Source: Sulfitobacter sp. M05 (GTDB taxonomy: Bacteria; Pseudomonadota; Alphaproteobacteria; Rhodobacterales; Rhodobacteraceae). From it: a DNA stretch of 64,000 nt. Below are positions 44,165 to 53,559 of the stretch, piece after piece. Both the position numbers and the translations under genes were made by a program. The notes beneath the pieces are model-generated. The model ran no database searches and was not told the origin of the DNA. It saw only the letters and a list, made by a program, of their open reading frames with translations. Every line of letters begins with the position of its first letter. Within the stretch, counting starts at the first letter, position 1. The stretch spans positions 1,240,001-1,304,000 of the forward strand of contig NZ_JABEDH010000001.1 of the NCBI RefSeq assembly GCF_029285175.1, in the 5' to 3' direction.

Positions 44165-45167
44165 ACAAGCCATCCCCGCAAGCCCCATCGAGGCTGACAT
44201 GGAAACCTTTGGAGCCCTGACCGACAAAGAACCGCAAAAGCCCCCGCGCAGCCAGTGGTTCGACGTCTGGGAGCAATTTCGCAAACACAAAGGCGCGGTA
44301 TTCGGCGGCAGCTTCTTGCTGTTCATCACGCTGGCTGTGATCTTTGGCCCGTTCTTGTGGGATCTGGACCCCAAGGCGCTGGATATCCGTAACAAGGACT
44401 GGCGCCCGATCTATCATGCCCTTTGGGACACCGATGCGGTAGAACGGGGAAAAGTCGGCTGGGCCCATCCGCTGGGCAGTGACCAGCTGGGACGTGATAT
44501 TCTGTCCCAGATGATTTCCGGCGGACGTGTGTCCATGGCCGTTGGCTGGCTTGCCATGGTGCTGGCGCTGGTTATCGGCACAGCGGTTGGCGTTGTATCG
44601 GGCTATTTCAAACGTCTCGATTTCTGGCTGATGCGGTTTACCGATCTGGCACTGTCCCTGCCGATCCTACCTCTAACCCTGTTGGCTGTGACCCTTTTCC
44701 GCCAGCCACTGAACGCAAGTTTCGGCCCCGAGGGCGGTATGTTCATCCTGATCGTGGGCATCATCGGCATGACCTCGTGGATGCAAACCGCGCGGATCGT
44801 ACGCGGTGATATTCTGGCCCTCAAGGAGCGCGAGTTCATTCTGGCCGCCCGTTCCATCGGGACAAGGTCAGGCAAAATCATCCGCAGTCACCTGCTGCCA
44901 AATGTAATCTCTCCGATCATGGTTTCTGCCACCCTTGGTCTGGCGACCGCGATCATCACCGAAAGCGCGCTTAGCTTTCTTGGTGTCGGATTTCCGTCGG
45001 ACTACCCAACATGGGGCAAGCTGTTGGCCGATGCGGTGCAACGAATGCAGTACTATCCTGAACGGGTGCTGCTGCCCGGCATCGCAATCTCCCTGACCGT
45101 GCTAAGTGTGAACTACCTTGGCGACGGGCTGCGCGACGCGCTTGATCCACGGATTCGCGGACGCTAA
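44157..45167 (+). CDS. Peptide ABC transporter permease (DppC-type)
   Basis: 336 aa. Cytoplasmic N-tail of about 50 residues, then six helices. HPLGSDQLGRDILSQMISGGRVS is the classic DppC region (split here), EREFILAARSIGTRSGKIIRSHLLPN is the EAA coupling loop, and ITESALSFLGVGFPSDYPTWG closes. Ends DPRIRGR, parallel to the DppB end. Last gene of the transporter operon; an imperfect hairpin follows. Confidence 0.93.
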   Translation: MTEQAIPASPIEADMETFGALTDKEPQKPPRSQWFDVWEQFRKHKGAVFGGSFLLFITLAVIFGPFLWDLDPKALDIRNKDWRPIYHALWDTDAVERGKVGWAHPLGSDQLGRDILSQMISGGRVSMAVGWLAMVLALVIGTAVGVVSGYFKRLDFWLMRFTDLALSLPILPLTLLAVTLFRQPLNASFGPEGGMFILIVGIIGMTSWMQTARIVRGDILALKEREFILAARSIGTRSGKIIRSHLLPNVISPIMVSATLGLATAIITESALSFLGVGFPSDYPTWGKLLADAVQRMQYYPERVLLPGIAISLTVLSVNYLGDGLRDALDPRIRGR

Positions 45168-45194
45168 GCCCCGATCACTTCACGATACGCCCTG

Positions 45195-45218
45195 CCTGCC
45201 CCGTTCCATCGGGACAGG
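45195..45218 (+). terminator. Possible terminator after the transporter operon
   Basis: Imperfect hairpin CCTGcCCCG / CGGGaCAGG, 28 bases after the permease stop, without a T-run. The rest of the 299-base gap 45168-45466 shows no gene; an AAGGAG ribosome site for the next gene is at its end. Confidence 0.35.
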
Positions 45219-45466
45219 CCCGAAAATAGCCAGCGCCACCTTGCTCTGACAAAAAAGAACCAGAACAGGGACGCGCGACCGCCTGCCACCCGTCTGTTCC
45301 ACCTGCGCGGCAGTGCGAAAGAACATTCGCGCCAAAGAAGTCGCCCAATCAGAAAAATTTCCCGACAAACAGGCCCAAGCAGCGGGCCTGAGGGATTGAT
45401 TTACGTTCCTTCCCCCTCCAAATAGCCCGATTGTTCCTCCCAACTGTTCCCACAAGGAGTCGGGCC

Positions 45467-46540
45467 ATGTTTGAGACATTCGAATTCGAGACATTAACCG
45501 CACCGCAAGCGTCGGTCTATTTCGCACTGATCATCGGGGCACTTTTCGGAATTCTGGCCCAGATCACAAAATTCTGTTTCCGCCGCGCCCTTGTCGGCGA
45601 GGACCGCCGCGCCGCTGCCGGTGTCTGGTTCACCGCACTGGCCACTGCCCTGTTGGGCACGCAGGCCGCTGTATCCGCCGGCTGGATCACATTTGACGAT
45701 CACCGTTTCATGATCTCCGACATGCCCGTACTGGCCATCGCCATCGGTGGGCTAATGTTCGGGGCCGGCATGGTGCTGACCCGGGGCTGTGTTTCGCGGC
45801 TGACTGTACTGTCTGGCTCAGGCAACCTGCGGGCGGCTGTTGTGCTTCTGGTCTTTGCTGTTGTCGCCCATATGACGCTTAAGGGTGTCTTGGTCCCGCT
45901 GCGCACCACGCTTGGCGCAGTGACAGTGAATATGGGGGAGTATGTCACGCTCGCCGCCCTGCCCGGTGGCGCGCTGCTCTGGACCGGTATTCTGGCCCTT
46001 GCCGCCCTGAGCCTCGCCATCCGATCCGGCAACGGCGTGGGGATGCTGGTGCTTGCGGCGCTGATCGGCCTCCTCGTGCCTGCGGCCTGGGTTGGCACCG
46101 GATTTGTGCTGTTTGATGACTTCGACCCAATTGCCATGCAAAGCCTGTCGTTCACCTCGCCCGCCGCTGACACCTTGTTCTGGGGGATTGCCAGCACCTC
46201 TATCGCACCGGGCTTTGGCACCGGACTGGTTGGTGGTGTGCTATTGGGCGCGCTGGCAGCCAGCCTGATCTTTGGCGGCTTCCAGTGGCAGAGCTTTGAA
46301 AGCCCCCGCCAGACCGGCCGCTACGTATCTGGGGCGGCACTGATGGGGGTTGGTGGCGTGCTGGCCGGGGGGTGTACCCTTGGGGCCGGCCTGTCCGGGG
46401 TGCCGACACTCTCGGTTGCGGCGCTGCTGGCCATCGCAATGATTGCCCTTGGTGCCAAAGCGGCGCAGGCCATCCTCAACCAAGGTGGCGTTTCAACCGC
46501 CGCACCATCAACCACACGCCAGCCACAACCGGCAGCGTAA
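45467..46540 (+). CDS. YeeE/YedE (TsuA)-type thiosulfate/sulfur transporter
   Basis: 357 aa, about nine membrane helices in two related halves. Conserved small-residue/Cys motifs: ITKFCFRRALVG, GAGMVLTRGCVSRLTVLSGSGNLRA (seen over 100-124), GVGGVLAGGCTLGAGLSG. In characterised TsuA proteins such cysteines pass thiosulfate through the membrane. ATG at 45467 follows AAGGAG; 12 codons further upstream are open but unsupported. Its 3' end overlaps the convergent DUF3422 gene by 65 bases. Confidence 0.88.
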   Translation: MFETFEFETLTAPQASVYFALIIGALFGILAQITKFCFRRALVGEDRRAAAGVWFTALATALLGTQAAVSAGWITFDDHRFMISDMPVLAIAIGGLMFGAGMVLTRGCVSRLTVLSGSGNLRAAVVLLVFAVVAHMTLKGVLVPLRTTLGAVTVNMGEYVTLAALPGGALLWTGILALAALSLAIRSGNGVGMLVLAALIGLLVPAAWVGTGFVLFDDFDPIAMQSLSFTSPAADTLFWGIASTSIAPGFGTGLVGGVLLGALAASLIFGGFQWQSFESPRQTGRYVSGAALMGVGGVLAGGCTLGAGLSGVPTLSVAALLAIAMIALGAKAAQAILNQGGVSTAAPSTTRQPQPAA

Positions 46541-47759
46541 CCGAGGCCAGCAAGGTGCCTTTGCTCACCCCAAAGGCACCGGCCAGCGGATAGAGAAGAT
46601 ACCCCGCCAGCGAAACCGCATAATAGCTGATCGCAACCACCGAAAGCCCCTCCACGGTCTTTTGCAGGCGCAGCTGTAAATCCGCACGCCGATCCATGCT
46701 CGCAAGGATATCTTGATTTTGCGCAGAGCGTTCCACATCAACTCGGGTGCGCAGTAACTCGGCGGCGCGGATGGCGCGTTCCGACATCGTTTTCAGCCGG
46801 TTTTCCGTGGCCTCGACCGTGCGCATCGCGGGGTCATAACGGCGCAACATGAACTCGGCAAAGCCCTGCCGGCCCAGAAACCGCTCTTCGCGCAGGACCG
46901 TGATCCGCTGTCCTACGATGGTGCGATAGGCCCCGGTAGCCCCAAAGCGAAACGCCGTTTTCACCGCCAGTGTTTCCAGCTCGACAGAGATGTCCAAAAG
47001 CGCATGTAGAGTATCCTCAGCCCGTGCCGCAGGCCCCCGCATCTGGGCCATAAGATCGGTCAGCTTCATATCCAGTGCGTTCAACTGCGGTTGCAACCAG
47101 CGCACCATGGAAAAACCCAGCATCGATGCCGCCTTATAGGTCTCTATCTCGAACAGGCGCTGCACGATCCGCCCGCGACGGCGGTCGCCTGTGGTCTCAT
47201 CGGTAAACACCGCAATCCGTAGATGTCCTGCAGGATCAATGCGAAAATCAGATGCCACAACCGCCGCCCCTTCCAGCACCGAGGCGACGGCGAGGCTTTC
47301 GGGTACAAACCAACTTCCAAGCAAAGCGCTGATCTGTTCAACACTGTCGGGTTTTGGCAACAACCGTAGCAAAGAAGACGTGATCCGCCCCCCCGGCGCA
47401 TCCGCTAACCAATAGTCAGGAAAAACGTCAAATTCATCCGGGGCAAAAGGCCGGTCGCCCAAGGTGTCACTGAACACCGTATAGGTCACCATTTCTGTGT
47501 GCTGCTCCCATTTGAGCCAGTATTTCCCCATCTCACCGTAATAGTGTGTGGCCTTCGGATCAGGACGCGGTGCGCCATAATGGTCCAACAAGGCATTCAG
47601 GTGATCAAGGTCCTGCCCCTTGTCCCGGCTGGCCGCATCCTCGGGTTGCTTGATCGCAAGGAACACCGCGCTTGACGGGGCTTTGAGTGAGGGAAACGGA
47701 CGCGCGTGCAATTCACCACTCAAGGCATAGCGGTCAGGGTAATCTTTGATCGGGGCCAT
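46476..47759 (-). CDS. DUF3422 family membrane protein
   Basis: 427 aa. Matches DUF3422: N-terminal YPDRYALSGELHARPFPSL, HYYGEMGKYWLKWEQHTEM, FSDTLGDRPF, the central RRRGRIVQRLFEIETYKAASMLG, RTIVGQRITVLRE, and two C-terminal membrane helices (about 365-385 and 400-420) ending in a basic tail. Function unknown. ATG at 47759 (MAPIKDYPDRY); the frame extends to 47816. The last 65 bases are antisense to the yeeE-type gene. Confidence 0.87.
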   Translation of the reverse strand: MAPIKDYPDRYALSGELHARPFPSLKAPSSAVFLAIKQPEDAASRDKGQDLDHLNALLDHYGAPRPDPKATHYYGEMGKYWLKWEQHTEMVTYTVFSDTLGDRPFAPDEFDVFPDYWLADAPGGRITSSLLRLLPKPDSVEQISALLGSWFVPESLAVASVLEGAAVVASDFRIDPAGHLRIAVFTDETTGDRRRGRIVQRLFEIETYKAASMLGFSMVRWLQPQLNALDMKLTDLMAQMRGPAARAEDTLHALLDISVELETLAVKTAFRFGATGAYRTIVGQRITVLREERFLGRQGFAEFMLRRYDPAMRTVEATENRLKTMSERAIRAAELLRTRVDVERSAQNQDILASMDRRADLQLRLQKTVEGLSVVAISYYAVSLAGYLLYPLAGAFGVSKGTLLASVTLPVVAGVWLMVRRLKRHLG

Positions 47760-47837
47760 AGCGGGGTTCCTGCATAATCCTGCCCAACACATAGAACGCC
47801 GCCAAAAAATTATCAAATGTTTATATTTTTCAGTCAG

Positions 47838-48335
47838 TTAACGGGATACAGCCGTATACAATGGGGCTTTCCCCCCACGCCAGACACACAGGGCACGGCC
47901 GGCAAAACTACCTGTCGCAAGCGCAACCAACACCGTAAAACAGGCCTGAAACACATTGTTACCCAAAACCTCGGGGGCAAAAGTCATCAGCACACCGCTG
48001 GCGTAATTTGCCCAGAACACCACCATCACGACCACCAAGGTCAGGTTCTCTCCGGCAAGCCGGACCATCTGCCCGCGGCGCTCCAGTATCCACCGGGCCT
48101 GTAGGGCCTGGCCCGCCCAAACCCCGGCACAGTAAAACGCCCCGAAGACCAACCAGACCCAGCCACCCGCAGGCAACCCCGCCACCGACCGCAGCGCCAA
48201 TAGGCCCAGCAGCGGCATCAGATAGATCAGCAGGACCGGTGCCATGCGCTCCTGCCGCGCCCTTAGGCCGGTGAAAACCAAAAGCGCCAGTAGCGGCCAA
48301 ACCCAAAGCGGTGCGCCTGTCAGAAGCTGTGTCAT
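47838..48335 (-). CDS. Conserved hydrophobic membrane protein (DUF6622-like)
   Basis: 165 aa, four or five membrane helices. The opening MTQLLTGAPLWVWPLLALLVF with GLRARQERM resembles the DUF6622 group of small membrane proteins; I recall the pattern but cannot confirm the family. No catalytic residues visible. Lies between pntB and the DUF3422 gene, same strand, with 235- and 78-base gaps, so it may have its own promoter. Confidence 0.65.
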   Translation of the reverse strand: MTQLLTGAPLWVWPLLALLVFTGLRARQERMAPVLLIYLMPLLGLLALRSVAGLPAGGWVWLVFGAFYCAGVWAGQALQARWILERRGQMVRLAGENLTLVVVMVVFWANYASGVLMTFAPEVLGNNVFQACFTVLVALATGSFAGRALCVWRGGKAPLYTAVSR

Positions 48336-48484
48336 TACGGTGATCCTTTGTTACTGAGTGACACCACCTGTCAAAACGCTTTGGTGCAGGCAGGCCAGCA
48401 GGATTACGCGAAATGCCCACCGCTTGCGCCAACAGCCCCCCGCGTCATTCACGCAGCGCGGGTTGCGCCGTCCCTCAAACAGTA

Positions 48485-48514
48485 AAACGCCCCACCGTTT
48501 CCGGCAGGGCGTTT
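48485..48514 (-). terminator. Terminator after pntAB
   Basis: AAACGCCC (48485-48492) pairs with GGGCGTTT (48507-48514). On the minus strand the stem is followed by TTTT, 57 bases past the pntB stop. The remainder of 48336-48570 shows no gene. Confidence 0.7.
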
Positions 48515-48570
48515 CAATCTGGATCCGGAAATTTTTGAAATTTCCGAAACGTCTCCTCTAAAGGAAGCGA

Positions 48571-50010
48571 TTAGTCGATCATTGGCAGCAGTTTGTCCAA
48601 GGACGCTTTTGCATCGCCATAGAACATCCGCGTGTTGTCTTTGAAGAACAACGGATTTTCGATACCGGAATACCCTGTACCCTGCCCGCGTTTGGAGACA
48701 AACACCGTCTTGGCTTTCCAGCATTCAAGGACGGGCATCCCCGCGATTGGCGAGTTCGGATCATCCTGTGCCGCTGGGTTCACAATGTCGTTGGACCCGA
48801 TGACGATGGCAACATCCGTGTCCGGAAAATCATCGTTAATCTCATCCATCTCCATCACGATGTCATAAGGCACCTTGGCCTCGGCCAGCAGCACGTTCAT
48901 GTGCCCGGGCAAACGCCCCGCAACAGGGTGAATGGCGAAACGCACGTTCTTGCCCTGTGCCCGCAACTTTTTGACCAGCTCGCTGACCGCGCCCTGTGCC
49001 TGTGCAACCGCCATCCCGTATCCCGGAATGATGATAACACTGTCGGCTTCGTTCAAAGCTGTGGCAACACCATCCGCTTCGATGGCGATCTGTTCGCCTT
49101 CAACCGCCATCTGTTCGCCCGCAGGGCCACCAAAACCGCCCAGAATAACGCTGATGAACGACCGGTTCATCGCCTTACACATGATGTAGGACAGGATCGC
49201 CCCAGAGGAACCAACCAGCGCACCAACCACGATCAAGAGGTCATTGCCAAGCGAGAAACCAATCGCCGCCGCGGCCCAACCGGAATAGCTGTTCAGCATG
49301 GAGACGACCACAGGCATATCCGCGCCACCGATACCAGTGATCAGGTGATAGCCGATGAACAGGGCTGCCAATGTCATGATAAACAGGGGCATGAAGCCGC
49401 CGGTATTGAAGTACCAGATCAGGCAGAGCAGTGACAGGCCCGCAGCACCTGCGTTCAACATGTGACCGCCGGGCAATTTCTTGGCTGCTGAATCCACCTT
49501 GCCAGCCAGTTTACCATAGGCAATCACCGACCCGGTAAAGGTTACCGCACCGATGAAGATGCCAAGGAAAACCTCGACCCGCAGAATGTTGATCTCGACC
49601 ACTGTCTTTTTCGCGATCAGCCCTGCAAAGGTACCAAGCGCATAGACGTCACCGCCGCCCGCGACATAGTCCGCCACGCGACCAATTTCGAAATGCGCGA
49701 TAAAGCCGACGAAAACCGCCGCCAAACCAACCAAACTGTGCATTGCTGCCACCAGTTCTGGCATCTGGGTCATCTGTACCCGTGTGGCCAGTTGGTACCC
49801 GATAGCACCCCCGCCCGCGATCAGAAGCAGCGACAAAAGCCAGTATCCTGAGCCGGGACCAATCAACGTCGCGGCAACGGCCAGCGCCATACCGACAATG
49901 CCATACCAAACTGCGCGTTTGGCGCTTTCCTGACCGGAAAGCCCCCCCAGCGACAGGATGAACAAGATTGCTGCAACCACATAAGCTGCTGTTGTAAAAC
50001 CGAAATCCAT
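48571..50010 (-). CDS. pntB: NAD(P) transhydrogenase subunit beta
   Basis: 479 aa. N-terminal half with eight or nine membrane helices forms the proton channel; C-terminal domain III binds NADP(H), with the [20 protein letters not shown] fingerprint, [20 protein letters not shown], and [16 protein letters not shown]. With PntA it uses the proton gradient to drive NADH + NADP+ to NAD+ + NADPH. 12 bases downstream of pntA. Confidence 0.97.
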   Translation of the reverse strand: MDFGFTTAAYVVAAILFILSLGGLSGQESAKRAVWYGIVGMALAVAATLIGPGSGYWLLSLLLIAGGGAIGYQLATRVQMTQMPELVAAMHSLVGLAAVFVGFIAHFEIGRVADYVAGGGDVYALGTFAGLIAKKTVVEINILRVEVFLGIFIGAVTFTGSVIAYGKLAGKVDSAAKKLPGGHMLNAGAAGLSLLCLIWYFNTGGFMPLFIMTLAALFIGYHLITGIGGADMPVVVSMLNSYSGWAAAAIGFSLGNDLLIVVGALVGSSGAILSYIMCKAMNRSFISVILGGFGGPAGEQMAVEGEQIAIEADGVATALNEADSVIIIPGYGMAVAQAQGAVSELVKKLRAQGKNVRFAIHPVAGRLPGHMNVLLAEAKVPYDIVMEMDEINDDFPDTDVAIVIGSNDIVNPAAQDDPNSPIAGMPVLECWKAKTVFVSKRGQGTGYSGIENPLFFKDNTRMFYGDAKASLDKLLPMID

Positions 50011-50022
50011 TACATCAGCCCC

Positions 50023-51597
50023 TTAAGATTTCTGGAACATGGCGAGCATACGCCGTGTCACGAGGAAGCCGCCAAAAATGTTGATCCCACACATGAAGAC
50101 CGACAAAGCAGCAAGTATGATCACCAACGCGGAACTGGATCCGATTTGCATCAGCGCCCCCAGAATAATGATCGAAGAAATGGCGTTGGTCACCGCCATC
50201 AACGGGGTGTGCAGGCTGTGCGCCACGCCCCAGATGACCTGAAATCCGACAAAAACCGCCAGTACAAACACGATAAAGTGCTGCATAAAGCTGGCCGGAG
50301 CGACCAGACCAACCGCTAGCAAAAGCGCCCCGCCCACAGCCAGAAGTGTGACCTGGTTCTTGGTTTGCTGTTTGAATGCAGCGACCTCATTGGCGGCCTT
50401 TTCTTCGCGCGTCAGCTCCTTGGGCGCAGGTTTCTTGGTCTGCGCCGCAATTGCGGCCACCTTGGGTGGTGGCGGCGGAAAGGTGACTTCCTTGGCATGG
50501 GCAATGGTTGCCCCACGGATCACGTCGTCTTCCATATTGTGGTCGATCACACCATCTTTTTCCGGTGTCAGATCGGTCATCAAATGGCGGATGTTGGTGG
50601 CATAAAGCGTCGAGGCCTGCGTTGCCATCCGGCTGGGGAAATCGGTATAGCCGATGATCGTCACACCATTTTCGGTAACGATCTTTTCGTCCATCACGGT
50701 CAGCTTGCAGTTACCGCCCTTTTCCGCTGCCAGATCCACAATCACCGAACCCGGCTTCATCGCGGCGACCATATCTTCGGTCCACAGCTCTGGCGCTTCG
50801 CGGTTCGGGATCAATGCGGTGGTGATCACGATGTCAACGTCGGGTGCCATCTCGCGGAACTTGGCAAGCTGCGCCTCGCGGAACTCGGGTGAAGACACGG
50901 AAGCATAGCCGCCTGAGGTTGCGCCGTCCTGCTGTTCCTCCTCGAAATCGAGGTAAACAAACTCGGCCCCCATGGATTCAACCTGCTCTGCCACTTCCGG
51001 GCGCACGTCAAAGGCATAGGTGATCGCACCCAGTGAGGTCGACGTGCCGATTGCAGCCAAGCCGGCCACACCGGCCCCGACAATCAGCACCTTCGCCGGC
51101 GGCACCTTGCCCGCCGCAGTGATCTGGCCAGTAAAGAAGCGGCCAAAGTTGTTGCCCGCCTCAATCACCGCACGGTAGCCGGCGATATTGGCCATTGACG
51201 ACAGCGCGTCCATTTTTTGCGCCCGCGAAATACGCGGGATCATTTCCATCGCAACGACCGTGGTGCCCTTATCGGCAGCCTTTTTCATGTTCACTTCGTC
51301 GGCGACAGGGCTGAAGAACGAAATAAGCGTCTGCTCTGCGCGCAGCCGTTTCATTTCGGTCTCGTTCGGCGTGCGCACCTTGGCAATGACATCCGCAGCT
51401 TTCCAAAGCGCCGCAGCGGTTTTGACCACCTCAACACCGGCAGCGGCGTAATCGGCATCGGCAAAACCGGCAGCAGCGCCAGCGCCGGTTTCGATCAGGC
51501 ATTCATGCCCCAGCTTTTGCAGTTGTCGCGCAGAATCCGGCGTCATCGCGACGCGGTTCTCGCCCTGAAAAATCTCTTTCGGCGTTCCGATCTTCAC
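50023..51597 (-). CDS. pntA: NAD(P) transhydrogenase subunit alpha (single chain)
   Basis: 524 aa. Domain I (1-~370) binds NAD(H): GTPKEIFQGENRVAMTPDSA, the Rossmann VLIVGAGVAGLAAIGTSTSLGA (part), and the mobile loop region IGYTDFPSRMATQ. A Pro/Lys/Ala linker at ~375-410 leads to three or four membrane helices. It is one polypeptide, as in E. coli, not split into two genes as in Rhodospirillum. First gene of the pair. Confidence 0.97.
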   Translation of the reverse strand: MKIGTPKEIFQGENRVAMTPDSARQLQKLGHECLIETGAGAAAGFADADYAAAGVEVVKTAAALWKAADVIAKVRTPNETEMKRLRAEQTLISFFSPVADEVNMKKAADKGTTVVAMEMIPRISRAQKMDALSSMANIAGYRAVIEAGNNFGRFFTGQITAAGKVPPAKVLIVGAGVAGLAAIGTSTSLGAITYAFDVRPEVAEQVESMGAEFVYLDFEEEQQDGATSGGYASVSSPEFREAQLAKFREMAPDVDIVITTALIPNREAPELWTEDMVAAMKPGSVIVDLAAEKGGNCKLTVMDEKIVTENGVTIIGYTDFPSRMATQASTLYATNIRHLMTDLTPEKDGVIDHNMEDDVIRGATIAHAKEVTFPPPPPKVAAIAAQTKKPAPKELTREEKAANEVAAFKQQTKNQVTLLAVGGALLLAVGLVAPASFMQHFIVFVLAVFVGFQVIWGVAHSLHTPLMAVTNAISSIIILGALMQIGSSSALVIILAALSVFMCGINIFGGFLVTRRMLAMFQKS

Positions 51598-51983
51598 TCA
51601 GTCTTCCCCCAATTATGTTCCCGGCCGTCACTCGCGCATTTCGGCCCCAGTTTTGCACCTGCAGCAAATAGCGCGAAGACGACATTTCTACAAGCATAGC
51701 AACGCCAAAACCGGTTTAATACCGCAAATTTCACCCCTGTCGTAGCGTATTTTCCGGTAAAATCGGCAAGTTGGCTCCGAAATTATATTCCATTGCCGAC
51801 CAAAGTCGCAGCAACATTATGTCGCGCACAAACAACTCAGCGCTTGAAAATTTCACGCAGGATTTGCGTTTTTTGCCGCGCTGCGGAAAACGGTAGCCCT
51901 CCGATCAGGGCTGGCGGCAGCCACAGCATCCGGTTGCGGCGCGCGTTTACAGAAAGTTAACCAAGCACAGCCTAGGATTGTGC
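51598..51983. other. Gene-free region between pntA and the RAYT-like gene, with REP-like hairpin
   Basis: 386 bases. AT-richer than the genes around it and presumably holds the pntAB promoter, though no clear -35/-10 pair stands out. At 51893-51912 a GTAG tetranucleotide heads an AGCCCT/AGGGCT hairpin with 6-base loop, the general layout of REP elements. It lies 72 bases upstream of the RAYT-like gene. Confidence 0.4.
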
Positions 51984-52580
51984 ATGTCGCAGTTTGCCCC
52001 GCCAACACCCCCTGAACGGCACATCCCCCGTGCCACGTATTTTTTCACCATTCGCCTGGCCGAGCGGCACAGTGATCTTTTATTACGCCAAATCAATGTA
52101 TTGCGCCACGCAATGCGGGCGACATTGAACCGCCACCCATTCCGTATTGATGCCATTACCGTGTTGCCTGCGACGCTTCACATGATCTGGCGGTTGCCAG
52201 CGGGCGATGATGCCTACCCTGCCCGTATCGCCATGTTGAAATCACGGTTTTCCCGCGGATGCCCCATGCCTCCGCACCGCAGCCTTGCGCAGATCAAGCG
52301 CGGTGAAAAAGGCATCTGGCAGCGGCGGCATTGGGAACATGTCATAGGCGACGCTGATGATCTGGCGCGGCATCGCCGCCTGATCTACCTCGCGCCGGTT
52401 CACGCCGGACTTTGCACACAGCCGCAGGATTGGCCGCATAGTTCACTTCACCGTGACCTGCGCCAAGGACAGGCCGCAGCCACAGCATTTAGGGGCGAGA
52501 CAAAAATCACCGCATCGCCACGCAGGGCAAGGCCTGTGCAACATTGTTCACAGGATCACGCCGCACCTGCCGGCACCTGA
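51984..52580 (+). CDS. RAYT-like (Y1 transposase fold) protein lacking catalytic residues
   Basis: 198 aa. REP-associated tyrosine transposase frame: RATYFFTIRLAERHSDLL, FRIDAITVLPATLHMIWRLPAGD, LKSRFSRG, GEKGIWQRRHWEHVIGD, APVHAGLC, DWPHSSLHRDL. But the metal-binding His-x-His of the family (DHMH in typical members) is Thr64-Leu65-His66, and the position of the catalytic Tyr (DYIHxNPVKHG) is Leu133. It is therefore probably inactive as a nuclease and either decaying or recruited for DNA binding. ATG at 51984; a TTG two codons earlier is possible. Confidence 0.8.
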   Translation: MSQFAPPTPPERHIPRATYFFTIRLAERHSDLLLRQINVLRHAMRATLNRHPFRIDAITVLPATLHMIWRLPAGDDAYPARIAMLKSRFSRGCPMPPHRSLAQIKRGEKGIWQRRHWEHVIGDADDLARHRRLIYLAPVHAGLCTQPQDWPHSSLHRDLRQGQAAATAFRGETKITASPRRARPVQHCSQDHAAPAGT

Positions 52581-52659
52581 TCGTTCAGGAATTGAAAACG
52601 GGCGATTACCTGCGCGGTGTTACCGGTCCCAAAGCCCGGACAAATGCCGTGTTGATTTT

Positions 52660-53436
52660 TCAGACAGCCTTAAGCGCCGGTGTGTCGCCCCGCGCCGCCC
52701 AGCTGCGCACCGCCTCGCCGAAACCGGCGAACAATACCCGTGATACCGGATCAGCATCTGCATTCCATTCCGGGTGCCACTGTACCGCCAGTGTGAAACC
52801 GGGGGCACCTTGCACATAAATCGCCTCGGGTGTGCCATCATCAGCATAACCATCAATTACGATCCGTGCGCCCGCGTCTTTGATACCCTGACCGTGCAAA
52901 GTGTTGGTACGCACCAGCTGCTGGCCCATCAGCTTGTGGAACACACCGCCCTCGGAGAAAGTGACATCGTGGCGCAACTCGAATTTCTCTTCCATGGTGC
53001 CATCGGGTGGCATGCGGTGGTTCATCCGCCCCGGCAGATCACGAATTTCGGGGTAAAGCGTGCCGCCCATCGCAACATTCACTTCCTGAAAACCGCGACA
53101 AACGCCGAATATCGGCTGGCCGCGCTCAACACAGGCGCGGATCAGCGGCAGGGCAATCGCATCGCGCGCGCGATCAAAGGCCCCATGCGCCTGCGTTTCC
53201 GCCTCGCCGTATTCTTCGGGATGCACGTTGGGCCGCCCGCCAGTGAACAAAAAGCCGTCACAGGTCTGCATCAGTTCTTCGACAGAAACATGACGCGGAT
53301 CGGCTGGAATAATCAGAGGCATACACCCGGACACCTCAGAAATCGCGTCAGAGTTCATCTGCCCGCCTGCATGAACCGGATATTGGTCGTTCAACAGATA
53401 TGAATTGCCGATAATGCCAACAACGGGTCGGGCCAT
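52660..53436 (-). CDS. Class I glutamine amidotransferase-like gamma-glutamyl hydrolase (PuuD-like)
   Basis: 258 aa, peptidase C26. Catalytic triad visible: Cys113 in GVCRGFQE, His221 and Glu223 in VQWHPEW; N-terminal PVVGIIGNSY and oxyanion region LFTGGRPNVHP. Family members hydrolyse gamma-glutamyl-GABA or similar amides in polyamine breakdown. No other polyamine genes lie nearby, so the substrate is open. Tail to tail with the RAYT-like gene. Confidence 0.87.
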   Translation of the reverse strand: MARPVVGIIGNSYLLNDQYPVHAGGQMNSDAISEVSGCMPLIIPADPRHVSVEELMQTCDGFLFTGGRPNVHPEEYGEAETQAHGAFDRARDAIALPLIRACVERGQPIFGVCRGFQEVNVAMGGTLYPEIRDLPGRMNHRMPPDGTMEEKFELRHDVTFSEGGVFHKLMGQQLVRTNTLHGQGIKDAGARIVIDGYADDGTPEAIYVQGAPGFTLAVQWHPEWNADADPVSRVLFAGFGEAVRSWAARGDTPALKAV

Positions 53437-53559
53437 AAGTCACCAAAGATTGCCTGTATTCGCACCTATATATGACAGGCGATGACATCACTCAAGTATA
53501 CTTGGGGATCGGCCCGCGCCTGCCGCCCGTCAGGCCGCAGGCACTGTTCTTATAGATGG

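Noticed and set aside
45180..45527. 115-codon minus-strand frame in the gap before the yeeE-type gene
   Set aside because: No ribosome site, no family resemblance, and it runs into the clear start of the yeeE-type gene.
51984..52580. Functional IS200/RAYT transposase
   Set aside because: Both the His-x-His metal site and the catalytic Tyr are replaced, so an active transposase is not supported.
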